DNA from: Macrostomum hystrix
Lineage: Eukaryota; Platyhelminthes; Macrostomidae
Direction of reading: 5' to 3'
Assembly (NCBI GenBank): GCA_950097015.1
Contig: CATNEN010000039.1
Location: 434,001-498,000, forward strand
DNA: 64,000 bases
Below, in pieces: positions 24,009 to 35,828 of this stretch (position 1 is the stretch's first letter; each line of letters opens with the position of its first letter). The notes beneath the pieces are model-generated. The model was given only the letters and a program-made list of their open reading frames with translations. It ran no database searches and was not told where the DNA came from. The position numbers and the translations under genes were made by a program.

Positions 24009-27000
24009 ATGACTGACACTGCGGCAACTGCATTGACTGCTGGATTGGAAGAACTTCAGGCCGATGGAACTGATGAATCGGATCTGCTCAAAGTACAGCC
24101 CGCCGGTCCTCAAGATCGCTTAGTGGAAACCAAGCTTTCTGCTGCAGAAGACGGCGTACCAACGATCCAGGCCCCAATAGTTCAGGAAGCTAAAGTCCAG
24201 CCTACTGAAGCAGACATTCGTCCCTCTGAAGCTGAGGAAGATAACATCCAGGCTACTGACGCTGAAGTTCATCCAACTGCAGCTGAGGAAGATAACATCC
24301 AGGCTACTGACGCTGAAGTTCATCCAACTGCAGCTGAGGAAGATAACATCCAGGCTACTGACGCTGAAGTTCATCCAACTGAAGCTGAGGAAGATAACAT
24401 CCAGGCTACTGACGCTGAAGTTCATACAACTGCAGCTGAGGAAGATAACATCCAGGCTACTGACGCTGAAGTTCATCCAACTGAAGCTGAGGAAGATAAC
24501 ATCCAGGCTACTGACGCTGAAGTTCATACAACTGCAGCTGAGGAAGATAACATCCAGGCTACTGACGCTGAAGTTCATCCAACTGAAGCTGAGGAAGATA
24601 ACATCCAGGCTACTGACGCTGAAGTTCATCCAACTGCAGCTGAGGAAGATAGCTCAGAAGCTCAGAAAGCTGAGATCAAGGCTACTGACGCTGACATTCA
24701 TGCCACTGAAGCTGAGATACAGGCTACTGACTCTGGCATTCATCCCATTGAAGCTCAGGAAGCTGAGATCCAGGCTACTGAAGCAGAGGCTGCTCTTGAA
24801 AATGACGTCACTAAGCCAGACACCACAATTACAGAGTCAGAAGTTAAAACTAGAGCACAGGCCGAAGACCAAGTTATGAGTGATTCCGCTTTGGACTCAA
24901 ATAATCATGCAGAGACGGATATAGGTCTCACTGATGCTGCATCAGCCGAGATCCAAGAGGCGACTGTGTCAGAAGTAGCGGTTGCATCCATTATGCTGTC
25001 ACAAGGCGCGGCAGACTTAGATGTTAACGACACCGAGGAAGTCATGGCTGATTCAGAGATGTCCGAGACATTTGGCGAGGCGTCAGAAGCGGCGCTAACT
25101 GAGGTTGCCAATGAGACGGACGATGCCATTATGGCCGAGGCCGAGGCCGCGCTGAACGAAGTTGAGGCACAGGCAGCTGCAGCAGAGGGCACCGTAGGAA
25201 CCGAAGTGGGTGCTGAACCTATGGATGCAGACGCTGAGTCAGCAGCAGCTGAAAAGTTTGAGACTGGCGATTCGGACAGTGTTGAGCAGCCCGCCTCTGC
25301 TGGTGCCGGAACCGCTAGAGCTTCGATTCGAACGCCTTCAATCGCGGCTGCTGTAGCCGCAGCCGCCAAGGCAGCTGCTGCGGCGGCAGCTGGAGGCGGG
25401 CAGGTGTCGACGCAGCGGCCGTCCAAGCCTCGCAAGCCCATCGGCACTGGGAGGCGATCGCGCCAAGCCAGGCGGGACCCTCTGGAGCCTGTAAATCCGC
25501 GTTCCGCCTACACCATCTTTGTGAAGGAGAAGATGGAGGAGCTGGGCGTGCACATCAAGGACACGCCGGATCTAAAGCTGAAGGGCAAGGAGCAGATTAA
25601 AGTGGTCGCGCAGCAATGGCGGGACCTATCTGCGGAGGAAAAAGAGCGCTATCAGCAGATGTTCACAAATGCTTTCGCGCATTACGAACAGGAACTAGCC
25701 GCCTACAAGCAGACGGAGTCGCACCGGCTGTTCCAGGTGAGCTGTATGCAGGTATACATTTTTAGCACTTTAAAAAATCACAGTGGTATATAAATAAATA
25801 TCCTCCTGCTTTTAATTTCCATCGCAGGAGAAGCTGAAGGCAATGGATGCAGAGAAGGCGAAGAACAACCCGTCCACTTCGTCTGCGCCAAACCCGGCCA
25901 ATGCGGCCGCAGCTGCCGCCGCCGCCGCAGCCAAGAAAAAAGCAAGCAGTGGTCTCGGAGGCGTGACGGCCAAGATCGCTGCTGTTGGCGGCGGCGTCAA
26001 TAAGGTGACGTCATCGGCTGCCGTTACCGCTGCACCGGTCGTGGCCGCAAACACTGGAGCCGGTATGGTTCGCGTGAAGGAGGAGATGCCCATCCAGCAG
26101 CAGCAGACAGCCCAAACAGTCTTACCCCAACAGTTGCTGCAGGGCATTGTGCAGCTGCCACAGGGCCTATCGACCATGTCTGCAGCACCTGTGTCGGTGT
26201 CCGGGGCTCCTGGCCAGCCACTACTGACGGCCACCCCAATCCCGCTAAACTCGCTGAACCAATTCGTGTCCGTGTCCCAGCTGCAGCATCTGTTGCCACC
26301 AGGCACCGTCACCCTGCTGGCTGTCACGCAGCAACAGCCGCAGCAACTCCAACAGTCGCAGCTGCAGCAGCAACTAGCCGCTCAGCTACCTGCGCCGTCA
26401 CAGATGCATCCTCAATCGCAGCTCCAGCAGCAACAGCAGGTGATCGTTTCTTCGCAGGCTTTGCTACCCAGCTTCCCCGAACTCAGCCAGCCGGCCTTGC
26501 TGGCCTACGGCGGCGCCCAGCCTGCGCAGCTGCAGCAGCTCCAGCCCCAGCAACAGCAGCAGGCGTCAGTGTCCTACGCATTCAGTGGCGCCAGCGTCCC
26601 CCTGCTGGACTCTTTTGTGCAGAGCAGCTCAGCTGGTAGCGGCTTGCTGGAGATGGACAGCAAGCTGGGGCTGGTAGTGAGCCAGCAGGCGCTGCAACAG
26701 CCAGACATGAAGCCCCTGGTGAGCGTGGCCAACCTGCAGATCGTGAACGCAGTTGCCGCGGCTAACAAACCCATGCAGTACATGACTGAGATTGTGGGCA
26801 TGATCCAGCGCATCGCACAGGCTATGGACCGCAAAGCATCGGGCCAGCCGACTCAGGGTCTGGAAGAGGCCGTGATGCAGCTGCGGAACAAGATGTTTGA
26901 GGCACAGAACTTCTACCAGACCACGGGCCGTGACTTTGTCAGCGAGCTGCAGGCGCAGATCGACAAGATCCTACCATCGCTTAATGATGTGCGCAACGAG

Positions 27001-27063
27001 GTTCTGTACAAGCTACAGGACGTCATCCGGTCCATGATCTTCTCACCGCAGCAGCAGATCTGA
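24009..27063 (+). CDS. HMG-box protein with acidic repeats and Q-rich region
   Basis: Two exons, 24009-25736 and 25828-27063, joined in phase 0 (TTCCAG/GTGAGC donor, ATCGCAG acceptor), give about 987 aa. Residues ~75-215 are an acidic tandem repeat of 17 residues (EEDNIQATDAEVHPTAA type). Then comes a long Glu/Ala-rich region and a basic GRRSRQARRDP stretch. An HMG box follows at about 497-570 (NPRSAYTIFVKEKMEELG...KVVAQQWRDLSAEEKERYQQMF), the L-shaped DNA-binding fold. Exon 2 holds an Ala-rich start, a Gln/Leu-rich activation-like region and a conserved-looking helical C-terminus (MQYMTEIVGMIQRIAQAMDRK). It probably acts in the nucleus on chromatin or transcription. I cannot assign an orthologue. 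Upstream non-coding exons are possible. Confidence 0.82.
24232..24655 (+). repeat. 51-bp in-frame repeat in the HMG-box gene
   Basis: About eight copies of a 51-bp unit coding 17 residues, starting GAGGAAGATAACATCCAGGC. Alternation between GCAGCT and GAAGCT and between CCAACT and ACAACT gives a two-unit higher-order pattern in the middle copies. Confidence 0.95.
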
Positions 27064-27946
27064 TTTAGCCTCCAATGTCACCGCTTCAGTCTGCTCTCTG
27101 GCTTCTTACTGACTGTTTTGTGCTGGGCTGCCTTCATACCAAATCTGACTGGAAAGCCGCTTGCACCAACCGCCTGTGTAAATCTCCTGTCCTACCGCCC
27201 TGTGTTGTACCTGAGCTCTTTTTTACTCTCTAATTTAGCCGCAGCTTGTCTGGCTGCCAGTGCTAGTGACTGGGCACCCTTCAGCAGCCGACCCGTTGCC
27301 GTTCATCCCTGCTTGGCAGCTTGCTCGCCCATTGCGCACTTTGCTGACTAGTTTGACTAAGTTTCCTGCTGTAACTTTTGCTTACAATGTGGCATCTCCT
27401 GTACAAAGACGAACAGCCGAGTGCAGTTTTATGCTAATTAAAAGCGTTATTGTTGACTTTGTCATTGCATCATCAGGTTTGCTTTAGAGATTCCCTTGTT
27501 TCCCACGCCTTTCCCTTACTCTTTTCACTGTTTGTTTGCCTGGTATTTAAACTGACGCCCGTCTGCCACTAGAAATGTGGACCCAGTTTTCACAGCAACC
27601 GAACTCATCGGCCTGCTGAGCTGTACATAGAGACCTTCTGTGTGCCCCCAGCCCCAATTTCCTGCTATGAACTGCTTGTAGCAATGCATTAAAGCTGCAG
27701 CAATTCTATTTATCAATGAATATTTGCGACCGCAACCATTTTTTACGATCCTCTTTAAGCCCGGCACTAGTTGTTTGTTTCTCTTGTTTTTCTGTCAGTG
27801 CGTCTCTTTATCATCAGTTTCTTTTCTTCTGATCTACTACTTACTCTGCTGTCTTATAGCAAGTGAAATATATTTATCATCCGCGACTGTACCACTGGCT
27901 CCTGTGGCTGCTGTCTTTCTTCCTCTGCTTTGCGAGACCGCTCATA
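27064..27946 (+). other. 3' flank / UTR of the HMG-box gene
   Basis: No coding region. ATTAAA occurs at 27688-27693, about 620 bases after the stop, and is the best candidate poly(A) signal. An earlier ATTAAA is at 27437-27442. Confidence 0.45.
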
Positions 27947-28925
27947 GCTAGGGCTCATAGCTAGGTCACTGATGATGACATAAGGTGTGCTTCAGGGCTC
28001 ATAGCTAGGTCACTGATGATGACATACGGTGTGCTTCAGGGCTCATAGCTAGGTCACTGATGATGACATACGGTGTGCTTCAGGGCTCATAGCTAGGTCA
28101 CTGATGATGACATACGGTGTGCTTCAGGGCTCATAGCTAGGTCACTGATGATGACATACGGTGTGCTTCAGAGCTCATAGCTAGGGCTCATAGCTAGGTC
28201 ACTGATGATGACATAAGGTGTGCTTCAGGGCTCATAGCTAGGTCACTGATGATGACATACGGTGTGCTTCAGAGCTCATAGCTAGGTCACTGATGATGAC
28301 ATACGGTGTGCTTCAGAGCTCATAGCTAGGTCACTGATGATGACATACGGTGTGCTTCAGAGCTCATAGCTAGGTCACTGATGATGACATACGGTGTGCT
28401 TCAGAGCTCATAGCTAGGTCACTGATGATGACATACGGTGTGCTTCAGAGCTCATAGCTAGGGCTCATAGCTAGGTCACTGATGATGACATACGGTGTGC
28501 TTCAGGGCTCATAGCTAGGTCACTGATGATGACATACGGTGTGCTTCAGAGCTCATAGCTAGGTCACTGATGATGACATACGGTGTGCTTCAGGGCTCAT
28601 AGCTAGGTCACTGATGATGACATACGGTGTGCTTCAGAGCTCATAGCTAGGTCACTGATGATGACATACGGTGTGCTTCAGAGCTCATAGCTAGGTCACT
28701 GATGATGGCATAATGTGTGCTTCAGAGCTCATAGCTAGGTCACTGATGATGACATACGGTGTGCTTCAGGGCTCATAGCTAGGTCACTGATGATGACATA
28801 CGGTGTGCTTCAGAGCTCATAGCTAGGTCACTGATGATGACATACGGTGTGCTTCAGAGCTCATAGCTAGGTCACTGATGATGACATACGGTGTGCTTCA
28901 GAGCTCATAGCTGCTATACGGTGTG
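27947..28925. repeat. 44-bp minisatellite
   Basis: About 22 copies of GCTCATAGCTAGGTCACTGA followed by TGATGACATACGGTGTGCTTCAGA/G. Three places show a partial extra GCTCATAGCTAG, indicating slippage within the unit. It lies between the HMG-box gene and the proteasome gene. Confidence 0.95.
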
Positions 28926-29053
28926 TTGCAGGGCTCTAAGCATCATTCGCCTTATCAAGGTACACTGATTCTGTCAAAGTGAATCATATTTAGATGCCGT
29001 GCCGGATAGTAATTTCCACACTCACCCCGCCCTCAGCTGCGCAGCCATCGGCC

Positions 29054-29948
29054 ATGTCTGAACGCTACGGGTTCTCACTGACCACATTCAGCCCCAGCGG
29101 CAAGCTCGTACAGATCGAGTATGCCCTGAAGGCCGTGGAGGCCGGGGCGCCCAGCGTGGGCATTAAGGCCACCAATGGAGTTGTGCTAGCCGTGGAGAAG
29201 AAGTTCTCATCCGCTCTTATTGATGCATCCTCTGTGCACAGGTGAGCTCAGTATTTCTTTTGCAGCAGCAGACGCTGTTCAAAAAACACCATAGCCTTGC
29301 CATTAGTGTGAGCGGAAATGCACAGTTTAATTCGCTGCTCCCCAGAATCGAACCTGTGACCCGCCACTGTGGCATGGTGTACAGCGGCCTGGGTCCCGAC
29401 TTCCGAGTGGTGCTGCGGGATGCCCGCCGCTCCGCTGTGTCATACGAGCTGGCCTACGGGGAGGATATCCCGCCCGAGCAGCTGGTGCAACGGGTGGCCG
29501 CCCTCATGCAGGAGTTCACGCAGAGCGGTGGCGTTCGGCCGTTCGGCATCTCTGTGCTGCTGGCAGGCTGGGATCGCGACTCCAACCGCCCGCTGCTGTA
29601 CCAGTCCGACCCGTCCGGCACCTACTTTGCCTGGAAGTCCACCGCGCTTGGCAAGAACCATGTCAACGGCAAGACTTTCCTGGAGAAAAGGTGCGCACAA
29701 TTCATGAATGCTCTGCTGTGCTTTTGTAGGTGTGAAAATGTAGCTCAACCAATGGCAAACGACCCCACCTCAGATACAACGAGGAGCTCGAGCTCGAGGA
29801 CGCGGTGCACACGGCCATCCTTACGCTCAAGGAGAGCTTCGAGGGCCAGATGACGGAGGACAACATCGAGGTGGGCATCTGTAAGGCGGAAGGCTTCAAG
29901 AAGCTGAGCCCCGCCGAAATCAAGGACTACCTGGCCGGTATCCAGTAA
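29054..29948 (+). CDS. PSMA2: Proteasome subunit alpha type-2
   Basis: A structural subunit of the outer ring of the 20S proteasome, which gates substrate entry and has no catalytic Thr. Three exons, 29054-29241, 29346-29690 and 29774-29948, join in phase (AG/A codons) to give 235 aa, against 234 in humans. The start [20 protein letters not shown] at 29054 matches the family; the in-frame ATG at 28994 would add 20 unrelated residues. Other hallmarks are [64 protein letters not shown] and [20 protein letters not shown] short intergenic gap separates it from the next gene on the same strand. Identity is certain. Confidence 0.97.
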
Positions 29949-30235
29949 CAGTCGGCTGTTGAGTTCGATGACCAGCCGGGCTGCTGACTACTCGTTCGCG
30001 ATTGTGTTTGACATTACCTGTCCGACCTGCTTGGCGGGTCAGCTGACTCACTTAGGGTCCGTTTCTCGCAGTCGCTGCCTGTATCTATCCAGTCCGCCTC
30101 TGCTCTGTGTCCTCTTTGTGCTCAGAGCGCAGTTCTTATCACTGAGCGAATATTTAAAGTACATTTCTCTGCTGCTCAGGCCTGCTGCAGTGAGCGGCCT
30201 GCGGCATTTCTCTTGTGTTGTGCGGCCCCAGCACC

Positions 30236-30241
30236 AATAAA
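30236..30241 (+). terminator. Poly(A) signal of PSMA2
   Basis: AATAAA about 290 bases after the PSMA2 stop codon, the only one between that gene and the next. Confidence 0.7.
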
Positions 30242-30576
30242 ACCCCACCCTGCCCCAGCCTTCCCAGTTGCTCTGTCTATCCTGCAGCCAGCGCCCTGCT
30301 GCTCGAGAAATAACAAATAGCGAATACAAACCGGTAGGAATTCGTGCGCCTTTGTTCTGCTTGTTCATAATTGCCTTGCTAATTTCTTATTTGCCGTAAG
30401 TAATAGTTACTAGGCTTTAAGCTCCATTAAAACCCTAGCCAGCTTGAACGCTAGTATCACTATTAATTCTCGTTGGTCACCGGCCATACGAGCTAGAAGC
30501 ATTGCGTACTACGGCTCCAGGCTGAGTGCTCCGCCTTGCTAAAGTGCTCTGCTCCCCATTTCAGCCGCAACCAATC

Positions 30577-32920
30577 ATGCCTTGGCGCTCTCTGCTGGGC
30601 CTGGCTATGTTTGGCATCTTGTTGCTAAGCAGCTGCAGAGCGGACATTTACCTGCACTATCCGCGCGGCTCCAACAACCGGCTCAACGAAACCTCGGCGG
30701 CCCGGGCCAACGCCAACCGCCTGTTTGACTCGCAAAACAACAACCGCGGCGGCTACAACGTTGGCGATTACGGTGCCGGCCAGTTCGATGAGAAATACTT
30801 TTATGGCGCTGGCGGGCTCAGCCACCTGACTGTGGAGTGGACCATGCAGCACGGCTGCAGGGATGGCCGACAACGTTGTCGGGTGGTTGTGCAGGCCATG
30901 TGCCAGCCGCTGGTCACCTCCGGTCTCGACACGCTGCGCAATGGCAACTCCACGCAGACGCAGGGCTTCCAAGCTCCGGCTGGGGTCAACCCAGTGGGCG
31001 AGCCTCTAGACAGCTTCCTGGCCAGGAGGGCTGCCTCCGTCTCCGCTGAAAGGGGCCTGCATGAGCCCTTCGAATGGTGAGGCTGTGGCCTCCTCTGTCA
31101 TTCCCTGTTGCATATAGTATATCGTATCGTAGCATACGTATCCGTGTGCCCTGTGTGTTCAGTGGAATAAGCAGAACTGCCTGCCAAAGCTGTGATTTAG
31201 TTACATTTCACCGCCTCAGGTACGATGCTTGCAATACTCGTGAGCGGAACCGCGGCTTGTTCACCGCTGACCAGCGTCTGCAGGCCGGCAGCGCCGCTTA
31301 CACCAGGCAGAACCCTGCCGGCACCCGGCGCGGCTACGAATGCCCCGAGGAGCGGGATTATTATCCCTACTGGCACCCCACACCCTGGATGGACGTAGCC
31401 GTATTAACTGACGACTTGGATGAATGTCCCGCTCTGGTGGCAGCTGCGGCCGCTCCGACCCACGCCTGCGTGCGCACCTTCGCCAGCGAAAGCAGCCGAC
31501 GGCTATGGGCCGTGCCTGAAAACAATGAATTCGACTGCGCCAAGAATGGAGGCCGCTTCCTGGCCTTCTACCCCTACCTTGAGGTGAGCTGCCCTCTACC
31601 CCTACCTTGAGTGAGCTGCCCTTTACCCAGCCTTCTACCTTGAGTGAGCGGCCCCTCTACCCCTACCTTAAGATAAGCTGCCCTCTACTCCTACCTTAAG
31701 ATAAGCTGCCCTCTACCCCTACCTTAAGATGAGCTGCCCTCTACCCCTACCGTGAGTTTAGCTGCCCTCTAACCCTACCTTGAGTTAAGCTTTTGAGCTC
31801 TTTGAGCTCAGTTGAGTTAAGCCTTCTACACAAAATTTATATTTTACATCCAAAGGTCTCCGACATCGAGACCGAGGCTGCCTGCTTGGCCCGTGGCTTT
31901 CGCTGGTCAGTGCCACACCGGCACAGCCTAGCCAGCCTGCAGCCCGCCTGCCTGGTGCCTCCGCCGCCTCTGGACTGCCGCCTGGCACCCGCCACCCGGG
32001 ACAACCACCTTGGCGACAAGCTTGGCGGCGGCCCGGCTGCGTACAACTGGCGCTTGCCCAGCTTCCCCTCCGGCCAGGCCCAGCGCTGCGTCCTGCGGCT
32101 GCGCTACAATTTGACCTCCTCCGACTCTGAGCCGGCGCTGCAGCAGAACCCGCTGGTGCAGCCTGGCTTGCAGCTAACAGTTAACACCAACCAGGTCGGC
32201 CGGGTGTTTCAAGACCGCAGTCACGTGTTCCAGCTGCTCCGCGTGCCCGTACCGGTGCCTGGCGACCTCCACCATGTAGGCATCCGTGGCAAGCGAGGTG
32301 AGCAGCCGGACTTGATTTTTATTGGTGCCTCGTGACCCGAAATAATTTCCTATGTGCCCGTGACCCTTGCAGGCAACATAGTGCAGGTGTACCCTGCAGT
32401 GGAGTACGACTTCTCGCCCACGCGGCTGTCAGTGCGAACTGGCGACCACTTGTTCGTGCAATGGTCCGGCTCCAACTCGCACAACAACGGCGCCCCAGCT
32501 GGCGATGGCCAGGCGGGCGATGACGGCGCCGGCGCCAGCGGCACAGACCGAAGCAACCTGGTCGAGGCGGGGCACGCCAGTCACAACCTGCCGCTGCCCT
32601 GGGAGGCCTCCAGCTTCCTCAGCAGCGGCGCCGGCCGCATTGTGTGGGCCTGGCATGGCCAGCTGAACGGCCTTGCGCCACGCGACTTCGGCCTGACGCT
32701 GGCCTCTGCCGGCTATTACCGCTGCTTCGCTGCTGCGACCTGCGGCTCCGACAGCGAGGAGGTCAAAGCGCCGCTGGACGCCGAACTTAACGCGGCGCCG
32801 GCCAGCTTCCCGGGCCTTATTATCCGCCTGGACCGGGCCGGCCAGTTCAGTTTCGTCTGCACCCGCAACAACAACTTCTCGAACAGGAGCCACAAGTGGC
32901 TGCTCACCGTCATCGACTGA
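30577..32920 (+). CDS. Secreted DD3-3-like protein
   Basis: Four exons, 30577-31076, 31220-31583, 31856-32297 and 32373-32920, join in phase to give 617 aa. The ATG at 30577 starts a signal peptide ([20 protein letters not shown]), so the product is secreted. The mature start, [16 protein letters not shown]...[18 protein letters not shown], is the signature I associate with the DD3-3 family (named from Dictyostelium and also found in some animals and oomycetes), whose function is unknown. The rest is Cys-rich with many conserved Trp/Tyr. The C-terminal exon has [20 protein letters not shown] and [16 protein letters not shown], which resemble a cupredoxin-like beta domain. A gap with a pyrimidine tract and TTTCAG lies 12 bases before the ATG. 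The DD3-3 name rests on memory of that signature. Confidence 0.82.
31584..31810 (+). repeat. ~28-bp intronic minisatellite derived from the exon 2/intron junction
   Basis: Seven or so degenerate copies of CTACCCCTACCTTGAGTGAG plus CTGCCCT. The first copy overlaps the end of exon 2 and its splice donor (TACCTTGAG/GTGAGCTGCC). Later copies drift to AAGATAAGC or AAGATGAGC. Confidence 0.85.
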
Positions 32921-33198
32921 CCTTCGATTCGCAGATATTTACCTATTCAGCCAATTTAGTGATCCCTTGACAATGTGATTTGCATATCTCAGGTCAGCCC
33001 ACCTCTATACTGTTTTTTAAGGCCGCAGATGTGTTATTTTCCTGTCTTTCATGTTTCATCTGGTGCTGATTTAAATAGCCAATATGCATAGTGAGTCCAC
33101 CTGTATTGATTCTGCTAATCGAAACATTTCTAGAGTCTCCGCTCCTTTGATTTCCCAGTCCACCGAGTACACCATTTATATTACTTTTTTGTCTCACG

Positions 33199-33204
33199 AA
33201 TAAA
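33199..33204 (+). terminator. Poly(A) signal of the DD3-3-like gene
   Basis: AATAAA about 280 bases downstream of the stop codon at 32920. Confidence 0.6.
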
Positions 33205-33407
33205 ATGTAACGAATATTGGCATGAGCATTGCCATAAACAATTTTACTTTCAGGCCCTTGATTCAAACTTCACAGCCGGTGAAAATGCTCTGATTCAGTT
33301 TGCTTTCACGCGATTATAGAGACGGCAGTGTCTCACAGAGATGGCAATAATTAGTATAGATAATAAGCAATACCGGTATATTAAATTTCCTAATTTACTT
33401 GTTTTAA

Positions 33408-33555
33408 GGGCCCATTGTCTTGGGGTGAAAGCATTTCACTGGGTTATTGCAGAGGACCCATTGTCTCTGGGGATGAAAGCATTTCACAGCGTTATTGCAG
33501 AGGGCCCATTGTCTCTGGGGATGAAAGCATTTCACTGGGTTATTCATTACTCAGC
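33408..33555. repeat. ~47-bp short tandem repeat
   Basis: Three copies (46-48 bp) of CCCATTGTCTCTGGGGATGA followed by AAGCATTTCACTGGGTTATTGCAGAGG, in otherwise AT-rich intergenic DNA. Confidence 0.9.
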
Positions 33556-33718
33556 ACCAGAGAGGTCAGACTTTGGGTTCAATTATTTTAATTTATAAAA
33601 TGTCTAAATTGGAGTCTTTCCGTGCTAAAATAGATGAAATCGAAGTAAAAATTAAACGGAAGACCAGCCGCTATAATTAAAATTTGCCTCAGTCATGTCT
33701 AGTAAACTGCAGTTGACA

Positions 33719-33910
33719 GGGAGTGAGTGGCGGGGCTGTTAACGCGTTCCACCAAGGTCCTTGAGCTCGATTCCGCGGCGAGGCGACATTTATTTAGGGC
33801 GCGTAGATAAGGCTTGGGGGCTTGTCGTGCAATTTACGCCCTTAAGGGCCAAGGACCTTAAGAACCTCCAAGGCACAGTGGCACTGTACATTGCCTAACG
33901 ATGAGAAAGT
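33719..33910 (+). repeat. Possible tRNA-derived SINE head
   Basis: GAGTGGCGGGGCTGTTAACGC resembles a pol III A box. About 30 bases on, GAGCTCGATTCCG is one base from a B box (GGTTCGATTCC type). The spacing is that of a tRNA. The sequence downstream is unrelated to tRNA. No target duplication or tail was identified. Confidence 0.4.
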
Positions 33911-34387
33911 CAGGGCAGATAGATGTACACACCTGTGAGCGTGTGCTTGTGTCCGGTATCTGTGTGCGTTTGTGCTCAGGTGTCAGCGAAAGACAATTGC
34001 CTCCTCACTGGTTTCGGGTCTTGTGTCACCTAATGTGCCATTAGCTATGGCACATATTGCCATAGCCCTCCTTAAATAATATTTATTTTTACTAAACTGA
34101 AGTTGACTGCGTTTTGCTTGCTAGTAGCAAGTCGATTGGCCTTTCTTGTGAGCTAATATGGCATCGAAGCCGGTGGATAAGCGAGATGCCAGCTGTGTCT
34201 TCTTTATTTGCCTACTGACTAAAAGTTCGAATTTTAGAGAACTCCTACCTGCTCCGTCTGATGTGGGCGAGAGAAGCAGTCTAGTATATGTCCTGACTGC
34301 TCAGACCATTCGACGGCGTATCCGAGAGACCATGGGCTAGACTAGGAAGAAAGAAAGGCGACTGCGGATAAGCTCAATGGCCTGTTA
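33911..34387. other. Intergenic sequence
   Basis: No coding region. A short GT-rich stretch occurs near 33930-33980. The 60-codon ORF at 34158 has no recognisable feature. Confidence 0.4.
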
Positions 34388-35088
34388 CTGTGAGGTGGTT
34401 GTGGGGTGGTTGAGAGATTGCTGTGAGGTGGGTTGGCATGAGGGATTGCTGTGAGGTAAGTTGGCATCAGAGATTGCTGTGAGGTGGGTTGGCATGAGAG
34501 ATTGCTGTGAGGTGGGTTGGCATGAGAGATTGCTGTGAGGTAAGTTGGCATCAGAGATTGCTGTGAGGTGGGTTGGCATGAGAGATTCCTGTGAGGTGGG
34601 TTGGCATGAGGGATTGCTGTGGGGTGGGTTGGCATGAGGGATTGCTGTGAGGTAAGTTGGCATCAGAGATTGCTGTGAGGTGGGTTGGCATGAGAGATTG
34701 CTGTGAGGTGGGTTGGCATGAGAGATTGCTGTGAGGTAAGTTGGCATCAGAGATTGCTGTGAGGTGGGTTGGCATGAGAGATTCCTGTGAGGTGGGTTGG
34801 CATGAGGGATTGCTGTGGGGTGGGTTGGCATGAGGGATTGCTGTGAGGTGGGTTAGCATGAGAGATTCCTGTGAGGTGGGTTGGCATGAGAGATTCCTGT
34901 GAGGTGGGTTGGCATGAGAGATTCCTGTGAGGTGGGTTGGCATGAGGGATTGCTGTGGGGTGGGTTGGCATGAGGGATTGCTGTGAGGTGGGTTGGCATG
35001 AGAGATTGCTGTGAGGTGGGTTAGCATGAGAGATTGCTGTGAGGTGGGTTGGCATGAGAGATTGCTGTGAGGTGGGTTAGCATGAGGG
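34388..35088. repeat. 28-bp minisatellite
   Basis: About 25 copies of GTGAGGTGGGTTGGCATGAG plus AGATTGCT. Variants (GGTAAG, CATCAG, ATTCCT, GTGGGG) recur in blocks, showing a higher-order arrangement with duplication of several units at once. Confidence 0.95.
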
Positions 35089-35550
35089 ACAAATTGAAAG
35101 TGCAGGGCTCTGAAGCAGTTGGTGTGCAAGGAGTATATAAACTACAACTGATTAATATCATAAGTTTCAGATTCCCAGCCCCTGGCGCAGAGCGGACTTG
35201 CAGAAAACACGTCCAGCTCTGCGCTATCACGAAGCCCTGCGAAGTGTTTCAATAGCATTGAGTTGCAGCAGTTGCTGACGGACAATCGGCAGAGCCAGTC
35301 TGCTCGAATACCTCGGCTAGGCGAGGTGGTCAGAGTATCAATTTATTTGTGTTGTCGATAGAAAACTAAAGCAACAAAATTGCGAACGCAGCTCCATCTG
35401 CGGTCAGTAAGACGTGAGGCTTTGCAAGGCTGGGCGCAGACAATACGAGAAACTATGACTATTTGAACAAAGTCGAGCGATTAGGGACATTAGAAGCGCT
35501 AAGAGCAAGCTCTGTAAGGAATATTGCAGTGGGGATTCCAGCCCCGAAGT

Positions 35551-35828
35551 GTCACTCCCGCAGTTCACACTATGGGATTGCTCTTCTCAAGTGTGGCTGT
35601 CACACTCCCGCAGTTCACACTATGGGATTGTTCTTCTCAAGTGTGGCTGTCACACTCCCGCAGTTCACACTATGGGATTGTTCTTCTCAAGTGTGGCTGT
35701 CACACTCCCGCAGTTCACACTATGGGATTGCTCTTCTCAAGTGTGGCTGTCACACCCCCGCAGTTCACACTATGGGATTGCTCTTCTCAAGTGTGGCTGT
35801 CACACTCCCGCAGTTCACACCTTGGGAT
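35551..35828. repeat. 50-bp minisatellite
   Basis: Between five and six copies of ACTCCCGCAGTTCACACTAT followed by GGGATTGCTCTTCTCAAGTGTGGCTGTCAC, almost identical to each other. Confidence 0.95.

Noticed and set aside
34388-35088. CRISPR-like regular array
   Set aside because: Units are contiguous with no unique spacers, and this is an animal genome. The same applies to all the other arrays.
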